DNA of 64,000 nt from an uncultured Eubacteriales bacterium (GTDB taxonomy: Bacteria > Bacillota > Clostridia > Oscillospirales > Acutalibacteraceae). Positions within the stretch are counted from its first letter, which is position 1, and each line of letters starts with the position of its first letter. Location of the stretch: contig CAKSHM010000007.1 in NCBI GenBank assembly GCA_934457415.1, forward strand, positions 1 to 64,000. The letters are read 5' to 3'. Positions 18,714 through 25,666 of this stretch are shown one piece after another. The translations under genes and the position numbers were made by a program. The notes below the pieces were generated by a model. The model was not told where the DNA came from and made no database searches. It was given only the letters and a program-made list of their open reading frames with translations.

Positions 18714-19312
18714 TTCTCGTTACCTCCGTTCAAAAATTGCGAGCGGTATTTATCTGCAAACAGGGCGACGCCCTGCTCTAAGACCTCCATCTGGGTTTGA
18801 AGATAATATTCGTCCTCGAACATGGCGTAGTGTACGCAGGCGCGGACGAAGATAAAGATCAGCGGCGTGATGACCGTGTACGGAATACCTATCTTCGGCT
18901 CAAGCCGCTTTGCATACTCGGTATAGCGCTCGTTCACGCCCTCAAAGAATTTCTTGCCGTGCTCGATATACTTCGGGTGCGTATAGATCTGATACATCAG
19001 GCGATATTTTTTGCCGTGCTTTTTGGCTGTCCAATAAGGCACTTCCTTCACAAACCGGACGACATCCTTCGGGTCGGTGGGAGCCATCTCCATAAAGTCG
19101 TCCTCGACCTTTTCCATGCAATATGCCGTTGACTCAATAATCAGTTCATCCACACTGTTGAAATATGAATAAAGATTTCCCGTAGTACAGCCGCATGCCG
19201 CAGCCAGTGCTTTTATTCCCGTACCGGTCAAGCCTTTTTCCGCATAGCATTCAAAGCATTTTTTCATAATTTCCTGTTTTCGTTCATTGTGTTGCTGCTC
19301 TGTTACTTTCAT
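18710..19312 (-). CDS. TetR/AcrR-family transcriptional regulator
   Basis: This 200-residue protein has the usual family length. Residues about 8-55 form the DNA-binding domain: 'ERKQEIMKKCFECYAEKG', then a helix-turn-helix ending 'TTGNLYSYFNSVDEL'. The helical C-terminal half should bind a ligand or partner and dimerise; nothing identifies the ligand. It is the first gene of the operon, and its stop overlaps the start of the collagen-like lipoprotein gene. A sigma-A promoter (19356-19384) and a palindrome at the expected start of transcription (19333-19350) lie just upstream. Auto-repression that also controls the five exported proteins is therefore likely, by inference from the layout. Confidence 0.92.
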   Translation of the reverse strand: MKVTEQQHNERKQEIMKKCFECYAEKGLTGTGIKALAAACGCTTGNLYSYFNSVDELIIESTAYCMEKVEDDFMEMAPTDPKDVVRFVKEVPYWTAKKHGKKYRLMYQIYTHPKYIEHGKKFFEGVNERYTEYAKRLEPKIGIPYTVITPLIFIFVRACVHYAMFEDEYYLQTQMEVLEQGVALFADKYRSQFLNGGNEK

Positions 19313-19332
19313 AAATACTGCCTTCTTTTTAA

Positions 19333-19350
19333 TTACTAATCAATCAGTTA
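19333..19350 (-). promoter_or_regulatory. Putative TetR-type operator
   Basis: TTACTAATCAATCAGTTA is an imperfect palindrome (6 of 8 positions per arm) of the sort bound by TetR-family dimers. It begins about where transcription from the adjacent promoter should start. Confidence 0.55.
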
Positions 19351-19355
19351 CCATT

Positions 19356-19384
19356 AGTATAACATATATTTATCAGAAATTCAA
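19356..19384 (-). promoter_or_regulatory. Sigma-A promoter of the TetR-led operon
   Basis: Read on minus: TTGAAT, 17-nt spacer, TATACT. It is the only good promoter seen upstream of the six-gene operon. Confidence 0.75.
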
Positions 19385-19493
19385 GCATACCTATGAAAAA
19401 GTGCAAAAAAATAACAGTCAATTTGAAATTGACTGCCGAAATGTCAAAATTTTAACTAAAGTAAAAACAACCCTGTCCGAATATTTTTAAACT
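19385..19493. other. A+T-rich spacer between TetR promoter and barstar terminator
   Basis: I see no gene here. A short plus-strand reading frame that covers it (19287-19490) has no ribosome binding site and no recognisable features. Confidence 0.4.
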
Positions 19494-19531
19494 AAAAAAA
19501 CAAGAGCAAATCCAAATGGACTTGCTCTTGT
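19494..19531 (-). terminator. Strong terminator of the barnase-barstar pair
   Basis: CAAGAGCAAGTCC and GGATTTGCTCTTG (minus strand) form a 13-bp stem with one mismatch, followed by seven T. It can also work weakly on plus (TTTTG). Confidence 0.8.
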
Positions 19532-19612
19532 TTTGTGAAGAGACTACAAAAAAGATATTTTTGTCCGATTATGCGGAGAGATTCAAACCCTCGCAATATT
19601 TAAAAGCTGATT

Positions 19613-19933
19613 TTATGATATAATTTTATACTCAAAATTTGGAGTTTCTTTATGAACATCATCAAAAACTTCTAACATCAATTTGCATTCATCTTGTAAT
19701 TCTTTTTTCATGGAATAAAATCCGTGAAGTTCTGCAGAGAAATTTTCACGTTCATAAAATAAACCGTCCAAACAATCCCAAAGAGCATCCCAGTTAGCTC
19801 CATAATATTCTGGCAAACCAAACTTTTCTTTAAGCATTAGGTGAATTTCGCCTAAATATTTGCATTCGGAAAAATCCAATATAATGGGATTTTCTGTTAT
19901 TTCTTTAAACTTATAATAATCATTGTAGTTCAT
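19613..19933 (-). CDS. Barstar-family immunity protein
   Basis: This 106-residue protein is close to barstar in length. Its signature is 'YYGANWDALWDCLDGL', matching the barstar helix that plugs the barnase active site, preceded by a strand-helix unit 'IILDFSECKYLGEIH'. It should bind and block the ribonuclease encoded 9 bp upstream. It is co-transcribed with the toxin and followed by a strong terminator. Low G+C compared with the collagen-like operon suggests separate acquisition. Confidence is high because the toxin partner is adjacent. Confidence 0.93.
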   Translation of the reverse strand: MNYNDYYKFKEITENPIILDFSECKYLGEIHLMLKEKFGLPEYYGANWDALWDCLDGLFYERENFSAELHGFYSMKKELQDECKLMLEVFDDVHKETPNFEYKIIS

Positions 19934-19942
19934 TTTTTCCTC

Positions 19943-20512
19943 CTATACAATTTCAAAAAATGTTTGATAATGGTCATACGAAACAAATATTAATCCATCA
20001 TTGGAATATATTATTCTTTGACCGTCTCGAAATCCGCCTTTATAATTGATATCAGCTTCATACCAAATTCTACCTTGTTTACTTGGTAAATGACCATTAC
20101 GATTCTTATATACACCTCTTGTTATCATGCGGTCAGGTGCCACTACACTTAGATTACCTAAAAAGTTTTTAAACCCTAATTTTTCAGCTTCCTTATATTC
20201 GATATAATAATCAGGTAATTTTGATTCATGTTTGAGCGTCCAGTCTGCACCATCTTTTCCATTAATTGTAGCAGTTCCGGATTTCACTGTTTTCATAACA
20301 AGTATACTACATCTGCACCTATTATGCAATGGTGGTTCTTTATCAGTCTCTTCATTTATCAACCAAATCTTTCCATGGCGACTTCTGCATTCATAGCATG
20401 TCTTTAAATCTAAAATGGCTATCCAATTTTTATATTTACTACTTTCGGCAAATTCCGGATTCCAATTTGAACCGTTAATTATTTGTAACAGTAGATAAGC
20501 AAAAATATCCAT
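19943..20512 (-). CDS. Barnase-type ribonuclease toxin with an N-terminal Cys/His module
   Basis: The start is the ATG at 20512, 7 nt after GGAGG; an upstream GTG lies only 1 nt from that site. Residues about 95-189 match barnase: 'KLPDYYI', 'LPSKQGRIWYEADINY', 'GGFRDGQRIIYS' and 'DHYQTFFEI'. The general base Glu73, Arg83, Arg87 and catalytic His102 equivalents are present. The Lys27 position reads Tyr, with Lys next to it. Residues about 30-70 hold 'TCYECRSRHGKIW' and 'PPLHNRCRC', the metal-binding pattern of phage Mu F/SPP1 gp7-type head proteins often fused to toxin domains. There is no signal peptide; residues 1-16 are hydrophobic and a delivery route is not evident. Barstar follows directly. 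Confidence 0.88.
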   Translation of the reverse strand: MDIFAYLLLQIINGSNWNPEFAESSKYKNWIAILDLKTCYECRSRHGKIWLINEETDKEPPLHNRCRCSILVMKTVKSGTATINGKDGADWTLKHESKLPDYYIEYKEAEKLGFKNFLGNLSVVAPDRMITRGVYKNRNGHLPSKQGRIWYEADINYKGGFRDGQRIIYSNDGLIFVSYDHYQTFFEIV

Positions 20513-20535
20513 ATACACACCTCCTTTTATGAAAT

Positions 20536-20541
20536 ATTATA
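20536..20541 (-). promoter_or_regulatory. Probable -10 box of the toxin gene
   Basis: TATAAT on minus lies 23 nt upstream of the toxin start. No good -35 is found at 16-18 nt. It is back to back with the transposase promoter. Confidence 0.35.
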
Positions 20542-20558
20542 CATTAAACAAAACGACA

Positions 20559-20588
20559 TTCACCGACATCTTTTTGAAATGGTATAAT
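20559..20588 (+). promoter_or_regulatory. Promoter of the IS3-family transposase
   Basis: TTCACC, 18-nt spacer, TATAAT, followed by AAGGAG before the ATG at 20609. Confidence 0.6.
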
Positions 20589-20608
20589 CTTTATAAGGAG
20601 TTGATGAT

Positions 20609-21760
20609 ATGAAAAAAACTTACACATCAGAGCAAAAGCAAGCTATTATTGAACGTTACATATCAGGTGGCGAAACATATTTGCAAATAAGTGAGGATAC
20701 AGGTATTGCGAAAAGCACTTTTTATTCTTGGCTTAAAAAATATAATATTGAAAAAGAAACCGCCAAGAAAAAGACCGTTAATTTTCGCAACTTTATGCTA
20801 CTCGAAAACAAGGTTGCACGACTTGAAAATATGGTTGATATTTTAAAGAGTGTTGGCGGTATAGAGGATATACCTTTAAGGAAGAAACTATATCTTGCTG
20901 AACGATTCTATAACGAGTATAGTGTTCATTTAATATGTGAGACATTGGATATCCCAAGAGGTACATTCTATAACCATATTTTGCGAAATAAAAAAGATAA
21001 TACTTGGTATGCGAAAAGGAAAGAAGAATTGCGAATCCGCATACAAGAAATATATTATGAAAACAGACAAATTTTCGGAGCGGATAAAATAGCTGCTATT
21101 ATGAAGAATGAGGGTATTGTCGTTTCAACAGAAATGGTTCGAAAACTTATGAGAGAAATGGGTATCGGAAGTGTTCGACAAAGTGCGAAAAAACTCTATG
21201 AAAATGAATCCAAGAAGCACAAGAACTATGTTAATCAACAATTCGATACACACGCACCTAATGAGGTTTGGGTGAGTGATGTCACATATTTTAAATTTAA
21301 TGAAAAGGCATATTATATTTGCGTAGTCATTGATCTGTTTTCAAGAAAGGTTATATCTTATAAAGTTGGCAAAAAGAACAGTACACAATTAGTAACCTCT
21401 ACATTAAAAATGGCTTACGAAGAACGTAAGCCAAGTTCATCTTTAACATATCATACTGATAGAGGTTTCAATTTCTGTTCAAGAGGTATGGCAGAATATA
21501 TAAAGTCTATTCAAATAACACACTCTTTTTCGAGACCGTATGTACCTTATGATAATTCAGTAGTGGAATCATTTTTTGCTTCACTAAAAAGAGAAGAACT
21601 TTACAGAACAAAATATCGTTCCGAATCAGAGTTTATGTTAGCAGTTAGCGATTATATGGACTTTTTTAATACAAAAAGACCCCACCGAAAATTACAGTAC
21701 AGAACTCCTGAACAGAAAGAACACGACTATGCTTTGAACAACGAACTTTCTGCTTGTTAG
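20609..21760 (+). CDS. IS3-family transposase, single reading frame
   Basis: In this 383-residue protein, residues 1-50 are a helix-turn-helix ('TSEQKQAIIERYISGGETY' and 'AKSTFYSWL'). A short coiled stretch, an HTH_21-like region (about 130-190) and an rve integrase core follow. The catalytic triad is visible: D224 in 'WVSDVTYF', D284 in 'YHTDRGFNF' and E320 in 'DNSVVESFFASLK', with 35 residues between the last two as in the IS3 family. Most IS3 members need a -1 frameshift between orfA and orfB; here both parts lie in one uninterrupted frame. The triad is intact, so it may be active. Confidence 0.92.
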   Translation: MKKTYTSEQKQAIIERYISGGETYLQISEDTGIAKSTFYSWLKKYNIEKETAKKKTVNFRNFMLLENKVARLENMVDILKSVGGIEDIPLRKKLYLAERFYNEYSVHLICETLDIPRGTFYNHILRNKKDNTWYAKRKEELRIRIQEIYYENRQIFGADKIAAIMKNEGIVVSTEMVRKLMREMGIGSVRQSAKKLYENESKKHKNYVNQQFDTHAPNEVWVSDVTYFKFNEKAYYICVVIDLFSRKVISYKVGKKNSTQLVTSTLKMAYEERKPSSSLTYHTDRGFNFCSRGMAEYIKSIQITHSFSRPYVPYDNSVVESFFASLKREELYRTKYRSESEFMLAVSDYMDFFNTKRPHRKLQYRTPEQKEHDYALNNELSAC

Positions 21761-21889
21761 ATATAGACTAAGGGGTTCGAAAAGGTTTGTTTTTAAATTT
21801 TTTGTATTGCGTTTTGGAGTTTTTCGAAAATTCGTCCATATCCTAAAATAAAAAAGCGACATCGAAAAGCCGCATAAATACTGGGTTTT

Positions 21890-21940
21890 ATAATAAAGAC
21901 ACCATTGAGTCTGAACTTGAGGGTTCAGATTTCAATGGTG
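21890..21940 (-). terminator. Terminator downstream of tRNA-Ser
   Basis: CACCATTGA plus TCTGAAC pairs with GTTCAGA plus TCAATGGTG, with a one-base internal mismatch. On minus it is followed by the moderately T-rich CTTTATTAT. Confidence 0.6.
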
Positions 21941-21948
21941 CCTTCATA

Positions 21949-22040
21949 TGGCGGAGATGGAGAGATTCGAACTCTCGAACTCGTTTCCGAGTTACACGAT
22001 TTCCAATCGTGCGCCCTCGACCGGACTAGGCGACATCTCC
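21949..22040 (-). tRNA. tRNA-Ser (anticodon GGA)
   Basis: This is a 92-nt class II tRNA with encoded CCA. Acceptor arms GGAGATG and CATCTCC pair fully. The anticodon stem ACGAT/ATCGT encloses GGA, which reads UCC and UCU. A long variable arm (AACTCG...CGAGTT) is typical of serine. The discriminator base is G. It sits between the accessory region and the dcw cluster and could be an integration site. Confidence 0.95.
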
Positions 22041-22257
22041 GAATACCGTAACATTATACCTTACTAAAGCAAAAAAATCAAGAAGAATTTACATAAAAAG
22101 TCAGAAAAATTTTATTTTTCTGACTATAAGTCTTTTATCTAATCAAAATCAGGTTGTATTGCGGCAGTTATTTCTTTCGGCGACAGATGCGGCGAAAAAC
22201 CATTTACTCGACAGTTTTTCAGTGGTTCTGCGGCACAATCGGCGCGGATAGTGCGCC

Positions 22258-22282
22258 GTCCGAAAATCATAGATTTTCGGAC
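22258..22282. repeat. Perfect 11-bp inverted repeat with 3-nt loop
   Basis: GTCCGAAAATC, ATA, GATTTTCGGAC. No T run flanks it on either side, so it is not a standard terminator. It could be part of a REP-like or miniature element. Confidence 0.5.
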
Positions 22283-22321
22283 GAGCGGCATTCTATGACT
22301 TGATAGTATCAAAGACAATCC

Positions 22322-22358
22322 CGAAAGGTCCGGAAAATTCAATTTCCCGGACCTTTCG
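22322..22358 (-). terminator. Hairpin at the end of ftsZ
   Basis: Arms of 18 nt (22322-22339 and 22341-22358) pair at 17 positions. It lies 9 nt past the ftsZ stop. The T run on minus is weak, but position and stability suggest it ends the dcw transcript. Confidence 0.6.
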
Positions 22359-22367
22359 ATTTAAAAC

Positions 22368-23429
22368 TTATTTCTGGAAAAATTTCATGACATCATCATA
22401 GGATTCGTCATTATCGTCAGTATTCATATCATTCATAAGGTCTGTAAGATCCTCGCGCTTATCGGTTTTTTTCTGATCGCCGAGACCGGTTGCAACAACG
22501 GTTACGCGGATTGTATCCTCGAGGCTTTCATCAAGCTGGGCACCCCAGATAATAGTTGCATCGGGATGAGCCATATCCGAAATGATTGTTGAAGCAAGCT
22601 CAACCTCTTCAAGACCGATATCATCGGAGCCTGTAATGCTGATGATAATTCCGCGGGCATTCTCCATTGAAGTCTCGATAAGAGGACTTGTGATAGCCAT
22701 ACGGGCGGCTTCTTCAGCCTTATCTCTGCCTGTAGCCTCGCCGACGCCCATGTGTGCGCAGCCTGCGTCAGCCATAATTGATTTAACATCGGCAAAGTCA
22801 AGATTGACAAGAGCGGTAACATTGATAAGCTCGGAAATGCTCTGAACGCCGCGGCGAAGAACATCGTCAGCAATATTGAAAGCATTCTTGAAGGATATCT
22901 TGTCCTCGGAAACGAACTTAAGACGCTCATTCGGAATAACGATTATACTGTCAACCTGCTCTGTAAGATTAGCAATTCCCTCTTCAGCCTGAGTCATTCT
23001 CTTTTTGCCCTCGAAAGCAAAAGGCTTTGTAACGATACCGACAGTAAGAATTCCAAGTTCCTTAGCAATCTGCGCAACTACGGGAGCGGCGCCTGTTCCT
23101 GTTCCGCCGCCCATACCGGCAGTAATGAAAATCATATCTGCGCTGCGGATAGCCGCGGTGATTTCATCACGGGATTCTTCAGCGGCAGCACGGCCGTTTT
23201 CAGGATTTCCTCCTGCACCCATACCGGAAGTTGTATTGTTACCAATCTGTATCTTCTGATCGGCGCGGGATAGGAAAAGAGCGGCTTTATCAGTATTGAT
23301 AGCGATAAATTCCACACCTTTTACTCCTGCGGCTACCATACGGTTTACAGCGTTTCCGCCGCCGCCGCCGACACCGACTACTTTTATCTGAACAACAGTT
23401 TCCATCTCTTCTGCAACATCAAATGGCAT
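22368..23429 (-). CDS. ftsZ: Cell division GTPase FtsZ
   Basis: This tubulin homologue polymerises with GTP at mid-cell and scaffolds the division ring. The nucleotide-binding signature 'GGGTGTGAAPV', the N-terminal 'VVGVGGGGGNAVNRM' and the T7-loop area 'NLDFADVKSIM' are intact. At 353 residues it is slightly short. The tail after about 320 is an acidic linker ending 'DDVMKFFQK', which departs from the usual tail that binds FtsA and SepF. GGAGGAA precedes the ATG by 7-8 nt. It is the last gene of the dcw cluster and has its own promoter 58-86 bp upstream. No ftsA neighbours it. Confidence 0.97.
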   Translation of the reverse strand: MPFDVAEEMETVVQIKVVGVGGGGGNAVNRMVAAGVKGVEFIAINTDKAALFLSRADQKIQIGNNTTSGMGAGGNPENGRAAAEESRDEITAAIRSADMIFITAGMGGGTGTGAAPVVAQIAKELGILTVGIVTKPFAFEGKKRMTQAEEGIANLTEQVDSIIVIPNERLKFVSEDKISFKNAFNIADDVLRRGVQSISELINVTALVNLDFADVKSIMADAGCAHMGVGEATGRDKAEEAARMAITSPLIETSMENARGIIISITGSDDIGLEEVELASTIISDMAHPDATIIWGAQLDESLEDTIRVTVVATGLGDQKKTDKREDLTDLMNDMNTDDNDESYDDVMKFFQK

Positions 23430-23486
23430 TTTAAAATTCCTCCGTCTTTATGTGAATTATGTAAGATTGCATTTTTATACACAATT

Positions 23487-23515
23487 ATATTATCATATAT
23501 AAATATAAAATGCAA
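23487..23515 (-). promoter_or_regulatory. ftsZ promoter
   Basis: On minus: TTGCAT, 17-nt spacer, TAATAT, located between ftsQ and ftsZ. It would allow ftsZ expression independent of the rest of the cluster. Confidence 0.55.
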
Positions 23516-23527
23516 GATTTTTATTTA

Positions 23528-24298
23528 TTATTCGGGAATAAAACTTGTCTGTCTGTTATTTTCATTCCAAATACTGAGATTTATTGTGCCTTTCCTTGTC
23601 TCTTCGATATTTTTTATCATTGATTCAAGCTGAGCGATTTTATTTTCATAATTTGCCTTTGAACCTAAAATAACATCAAATCTGTCGTCTACCCTGAATT
23701 TTATATCGTTTTTATCGGTGACATCAATTGAATTTATTTTTATTTTATTCTTTTCAAGACAGGATATCAGATTTTTTACAAGCTTTTCGGTTGAGCTGTC
23801 CTTAAATGAAACAGAATCGCCGATATTGCAGGTAACTCCGTTTGCCTTAACCTCAAATGTATTCTCGGGAAGCTCGTATTCCACCTCTAAGACCGTTCCG
23901 CTCTTACTCACCTTATAAAATTTATTGCCTACAGAGTAGCTTGCATAAGCCTTAGCGTCGGTAACAATAAGCGAAACAGAGTCAGGAAATGACCTTTTAA
24001 GCTTCAGGTTATCAATATACGGAAGTTTATGCTTTATATTGCTCAAAACCTCTTCTTCGGAAACGGTGAAAAGATTTTTTCCGATAAGACCGCTTGCACT
24101 GACAATCTGCTCCTGTGTATACAGCTTACTGCCCGAGGCGGAAATACTTTTTATCGGAAACAGAAATGTCAAAGAACAGACCGCCGCAACAGCAAGCATG
24201 ACTATAAGAAAAAAAGTAAAAACAAAAATTCTCCGTCTTCGTTTTCTTTTCTTTCTTAAAGCTGCTTTTTTCATTGCGGCGTCCTGTCTTGTTTCCAT
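23528..24298 (-). CDS. ftsQ: Cell division protein FtsQ/DivIB
   Basis: This is a bitopic membrane protein of the divisome that pairs with FtsL and DivIC. Start ATG 24298 lies 9 nt after AGGA; an ATG three codons upstream touches that site. Residues about 8-24 are very basic (KKAALRKKRKRRRR), then one membrane helix to about 45. A POTRA domain follows ('FPIKSISASGSKLYTQEQIV' region), then the beta domain to 256. The stop of murA lies 15 bp upstream. The family is poorly conserved in sequence, but topology, POTRA and gene order make the call solid. Confidence 0.9.
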   Translation of the reverse strand: METRQDAAMKKAALRKKRKRRRRIFVFTFFLIVMLAVAAVCSLTFLFPIKSISASGSKLYTQEQIVSASGLIGKNLFTVSEEEVLSNIKHKLPYIDNLKLKRSFPDSVSLIVTDAKAYASYSVGNKFYKVSKSGTVLEVEYELPENTFEVKANGVTCNIGDSVSFKDSSTEKLVKNLISCLEKNKIKINSIDVTDKNDIKFRVDDRFDVILGSKANYENKIAQLESMIKNIEETRKGTINLSIWNENNRQTSFIPE

Positions 24299-24313
24299 TT
24301 TTAACATTCCTTT

Positions 24314-25564
24314 TTATTCTTCATAAATATCCGCTCCGATAAGAGCCATATCGCGGACAATATTTTCATATCCGCGTTTGATATAATCAATATTTTCAAT
24401 CCTTGTTTTACCGTTTGCCGCAAGTCCCGCCAAAACAAGCGCGGCACCTGCGCGCAGGTCGGTTGCGACACAATTTGCGCCCCAGAGGGAGTCAACGCCT
24501 CTTATAACCGCGGTTTTACCTGTAACCTTAATATCCGCACCGAGTCTTTTAAGCTCGTCGGTATACTTAAAACGGTTTTCAAAAATAGTTTCGGTAAAAA
24601 CCGAAACACCGTCGGCAAGGCTGAGCATTGCAACGCATAAAGGGCCTGAATCGGTAGGAAACCCCGGATAAACATGCGACATAACCGACGGAACATGCTT
24701 AAGTCTTAAGGGAGCAGTTAAATTCACCTCATTCTCAAAGCACCTGACATTGCAGCCGCACTGTTCAAAAACCGAAATAACGGAAGAAATATGCTCAGGA
24801 ACAACATTTTTTACTGTAATACTTCCGTTTGTTACTGCGGCAGCCGTAAGATATGTACAGGCAACTATTCTGTCGGGAATAACCGTATGCTCCGTCCCTT
24901 TAAGCCCGTTTACGCCTTTAATAACAACCGTATCTGTTCCCGCGCCCTGTATATCGGCGCCTGCATTATTTAAAAATTCAGCCAAGTCAACAATTTCAGG
25001 CTCATGCGCGGCATTTTTCAAAACCGTTATTCCCTCGCTTATGCTTGCGCAGAGCATAACATTTTCTGTCGCTCCGACGCTCGGAAAGGACAAATAAATA
25101 TCCGATCCCTTTAAAGTTTCCGAAGAACAAAGCAGATCGCCGTGTTTTTCCTTTATAAAAACTCCGAGCTTTCTAAGCGCGAAAAGATGCAGATCAATAG
25201 GTCTCGGTCCTAATTCGCAGCCTCCCGGGCTGCTGATAACCGCACTTCCCGTTCTGCCGATTATAGCGCCTAAAAACACAATTGAAGAACGCATTTCCCT
25301 CATTAAGTTTTCCGGAATACTGTTATTTGAAATAAAAGATGCGTCAACAGTTACGGTGGATTTTTCAAAGGAGCATTTGCAGCCTAAAGCCTTTAATATA
25401 TCCAGCGCCGCATAAACATCTGAAAGCTTTGGACAGTTATGTATAACACTTACGCCTTTACAAAGCACCGTTGCACTAAGAATGGGAAGAACACTGTTTT
25501 TAGCGCCCTGAACATTGATTTCGCCGCAAAGCGGTTTACCGCCGTTTACTACTATTTCAGACAT
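24314..25564 (-). CDS. murA: UDP-N-acetylglucosamine 1-carboxyvinyltransferase MurA
   Basis: It transfers enolpyruvate from PEP to UDP-GlcNAc, the first committed step of peptidoglycan synthesis, in the cytosol. In this 416-residue EPSP-synthase-fold protein 'GAKNSVLPIL' carries the Lys-Asn pair that binds substrate. 'SPGGCELGPRPIDLHL' carries the catalytic Cys, the fosfomycin target; it is Cys here, so the enzyme should be fosfomycin-sensitive. The loop 'YPGFPTDSGP' is also conserved. It lies between murG and ftsQ, a place where B. subtilis has murB. Confidence 0.96.
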   Translation of the reverse strand: MSEIVVNGGKPLCGEINVQGAKNSVLPILSATVLCKGVSVIHNCPKLSDVYAALDILKALGCKCSFEKSTVTVDASFISNNSIPENLMREMRSSIVFLGAIIGRTGSAVISSPGGCELGPRPIDLHLFALRKLGVFIKEKHGDLLCSSETLKGSDIYLSFPSVGATENVMLCASISEGITVLKNAAHEPEIVDLAEFLNNAGADIQGAGTDTVVIKGVNGLKGTEHTVIPDRIVACTYLTAAAVTNGSITVKNVVPEHISSVISVFEQCGCNVRCFENEVNLTAPLRLKHVPSVMSHVYPGFPTDSGPLCVAMLSLADGVSVFTETIFENRFKYTDELKRLGADIKVTGKTAVIRGVDSLWGANCVATDLRAGAALVLAGLAANGKTRIENIDYIKRGYENIVRDMALIGADIYEE

Positions 25565-25666
25565 CTTGAATCCCTCACAGTAAATTCATTTTCAATCTAT
25601 ACTATGAGAAACGGCTTGTGTTTGACAATAAATTAGTGTAACAGGGCTCTAAAGCGATAATCTGAA

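Larger units (their letters stand above)
20545..21830 (+). mobile_element. IS3-family insertion sequence, ends unresolved
   Basis: The transposase gene with its own promoter makes an element of about 1.3 kb. I could not find a convincing pair of terminal inverted repeats or a target duplication; an AAACAAA motif occurs near both ends but pairs poorly beyond that. The limits given are approximate. Confidence 0.5.
22041..22367. other. Spacer with strong hairpins and no supported gene
   Basis: A 67-codon minus-strand frame (22139-22342) overlaps two strong hairpins and has no ribosome binding site, so I do not call it. The perfect hairpin GTCCGAAAATC-ATA-GATTTTCGGAC (22258-22282) is unexplained; the other hairpin is the ftsZ terminator. 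Confidence 0.45.

Noticed and set aside
19287..19490. 67-codon plus-strand frame over the TetR promoter
   Set aside because: It overlaps the operator and promoter of the TetR gene and has no ribosome site or recognisable motif.
19943..20512. Phage structural gene or prophage remnant
   Set aside because: Only the small Cys/His module recalls head proteins; the rest is barnase with barstar adjacent, and no other phage genes are near.
22139..22342. 67-codon minus-strand frame between tRNA-Ser and ftsZ
   Set aside because: It spans two strong hairpins, one of them the ftsZ terminator, and has no ribosome site; kept only as an unexplained spacer.
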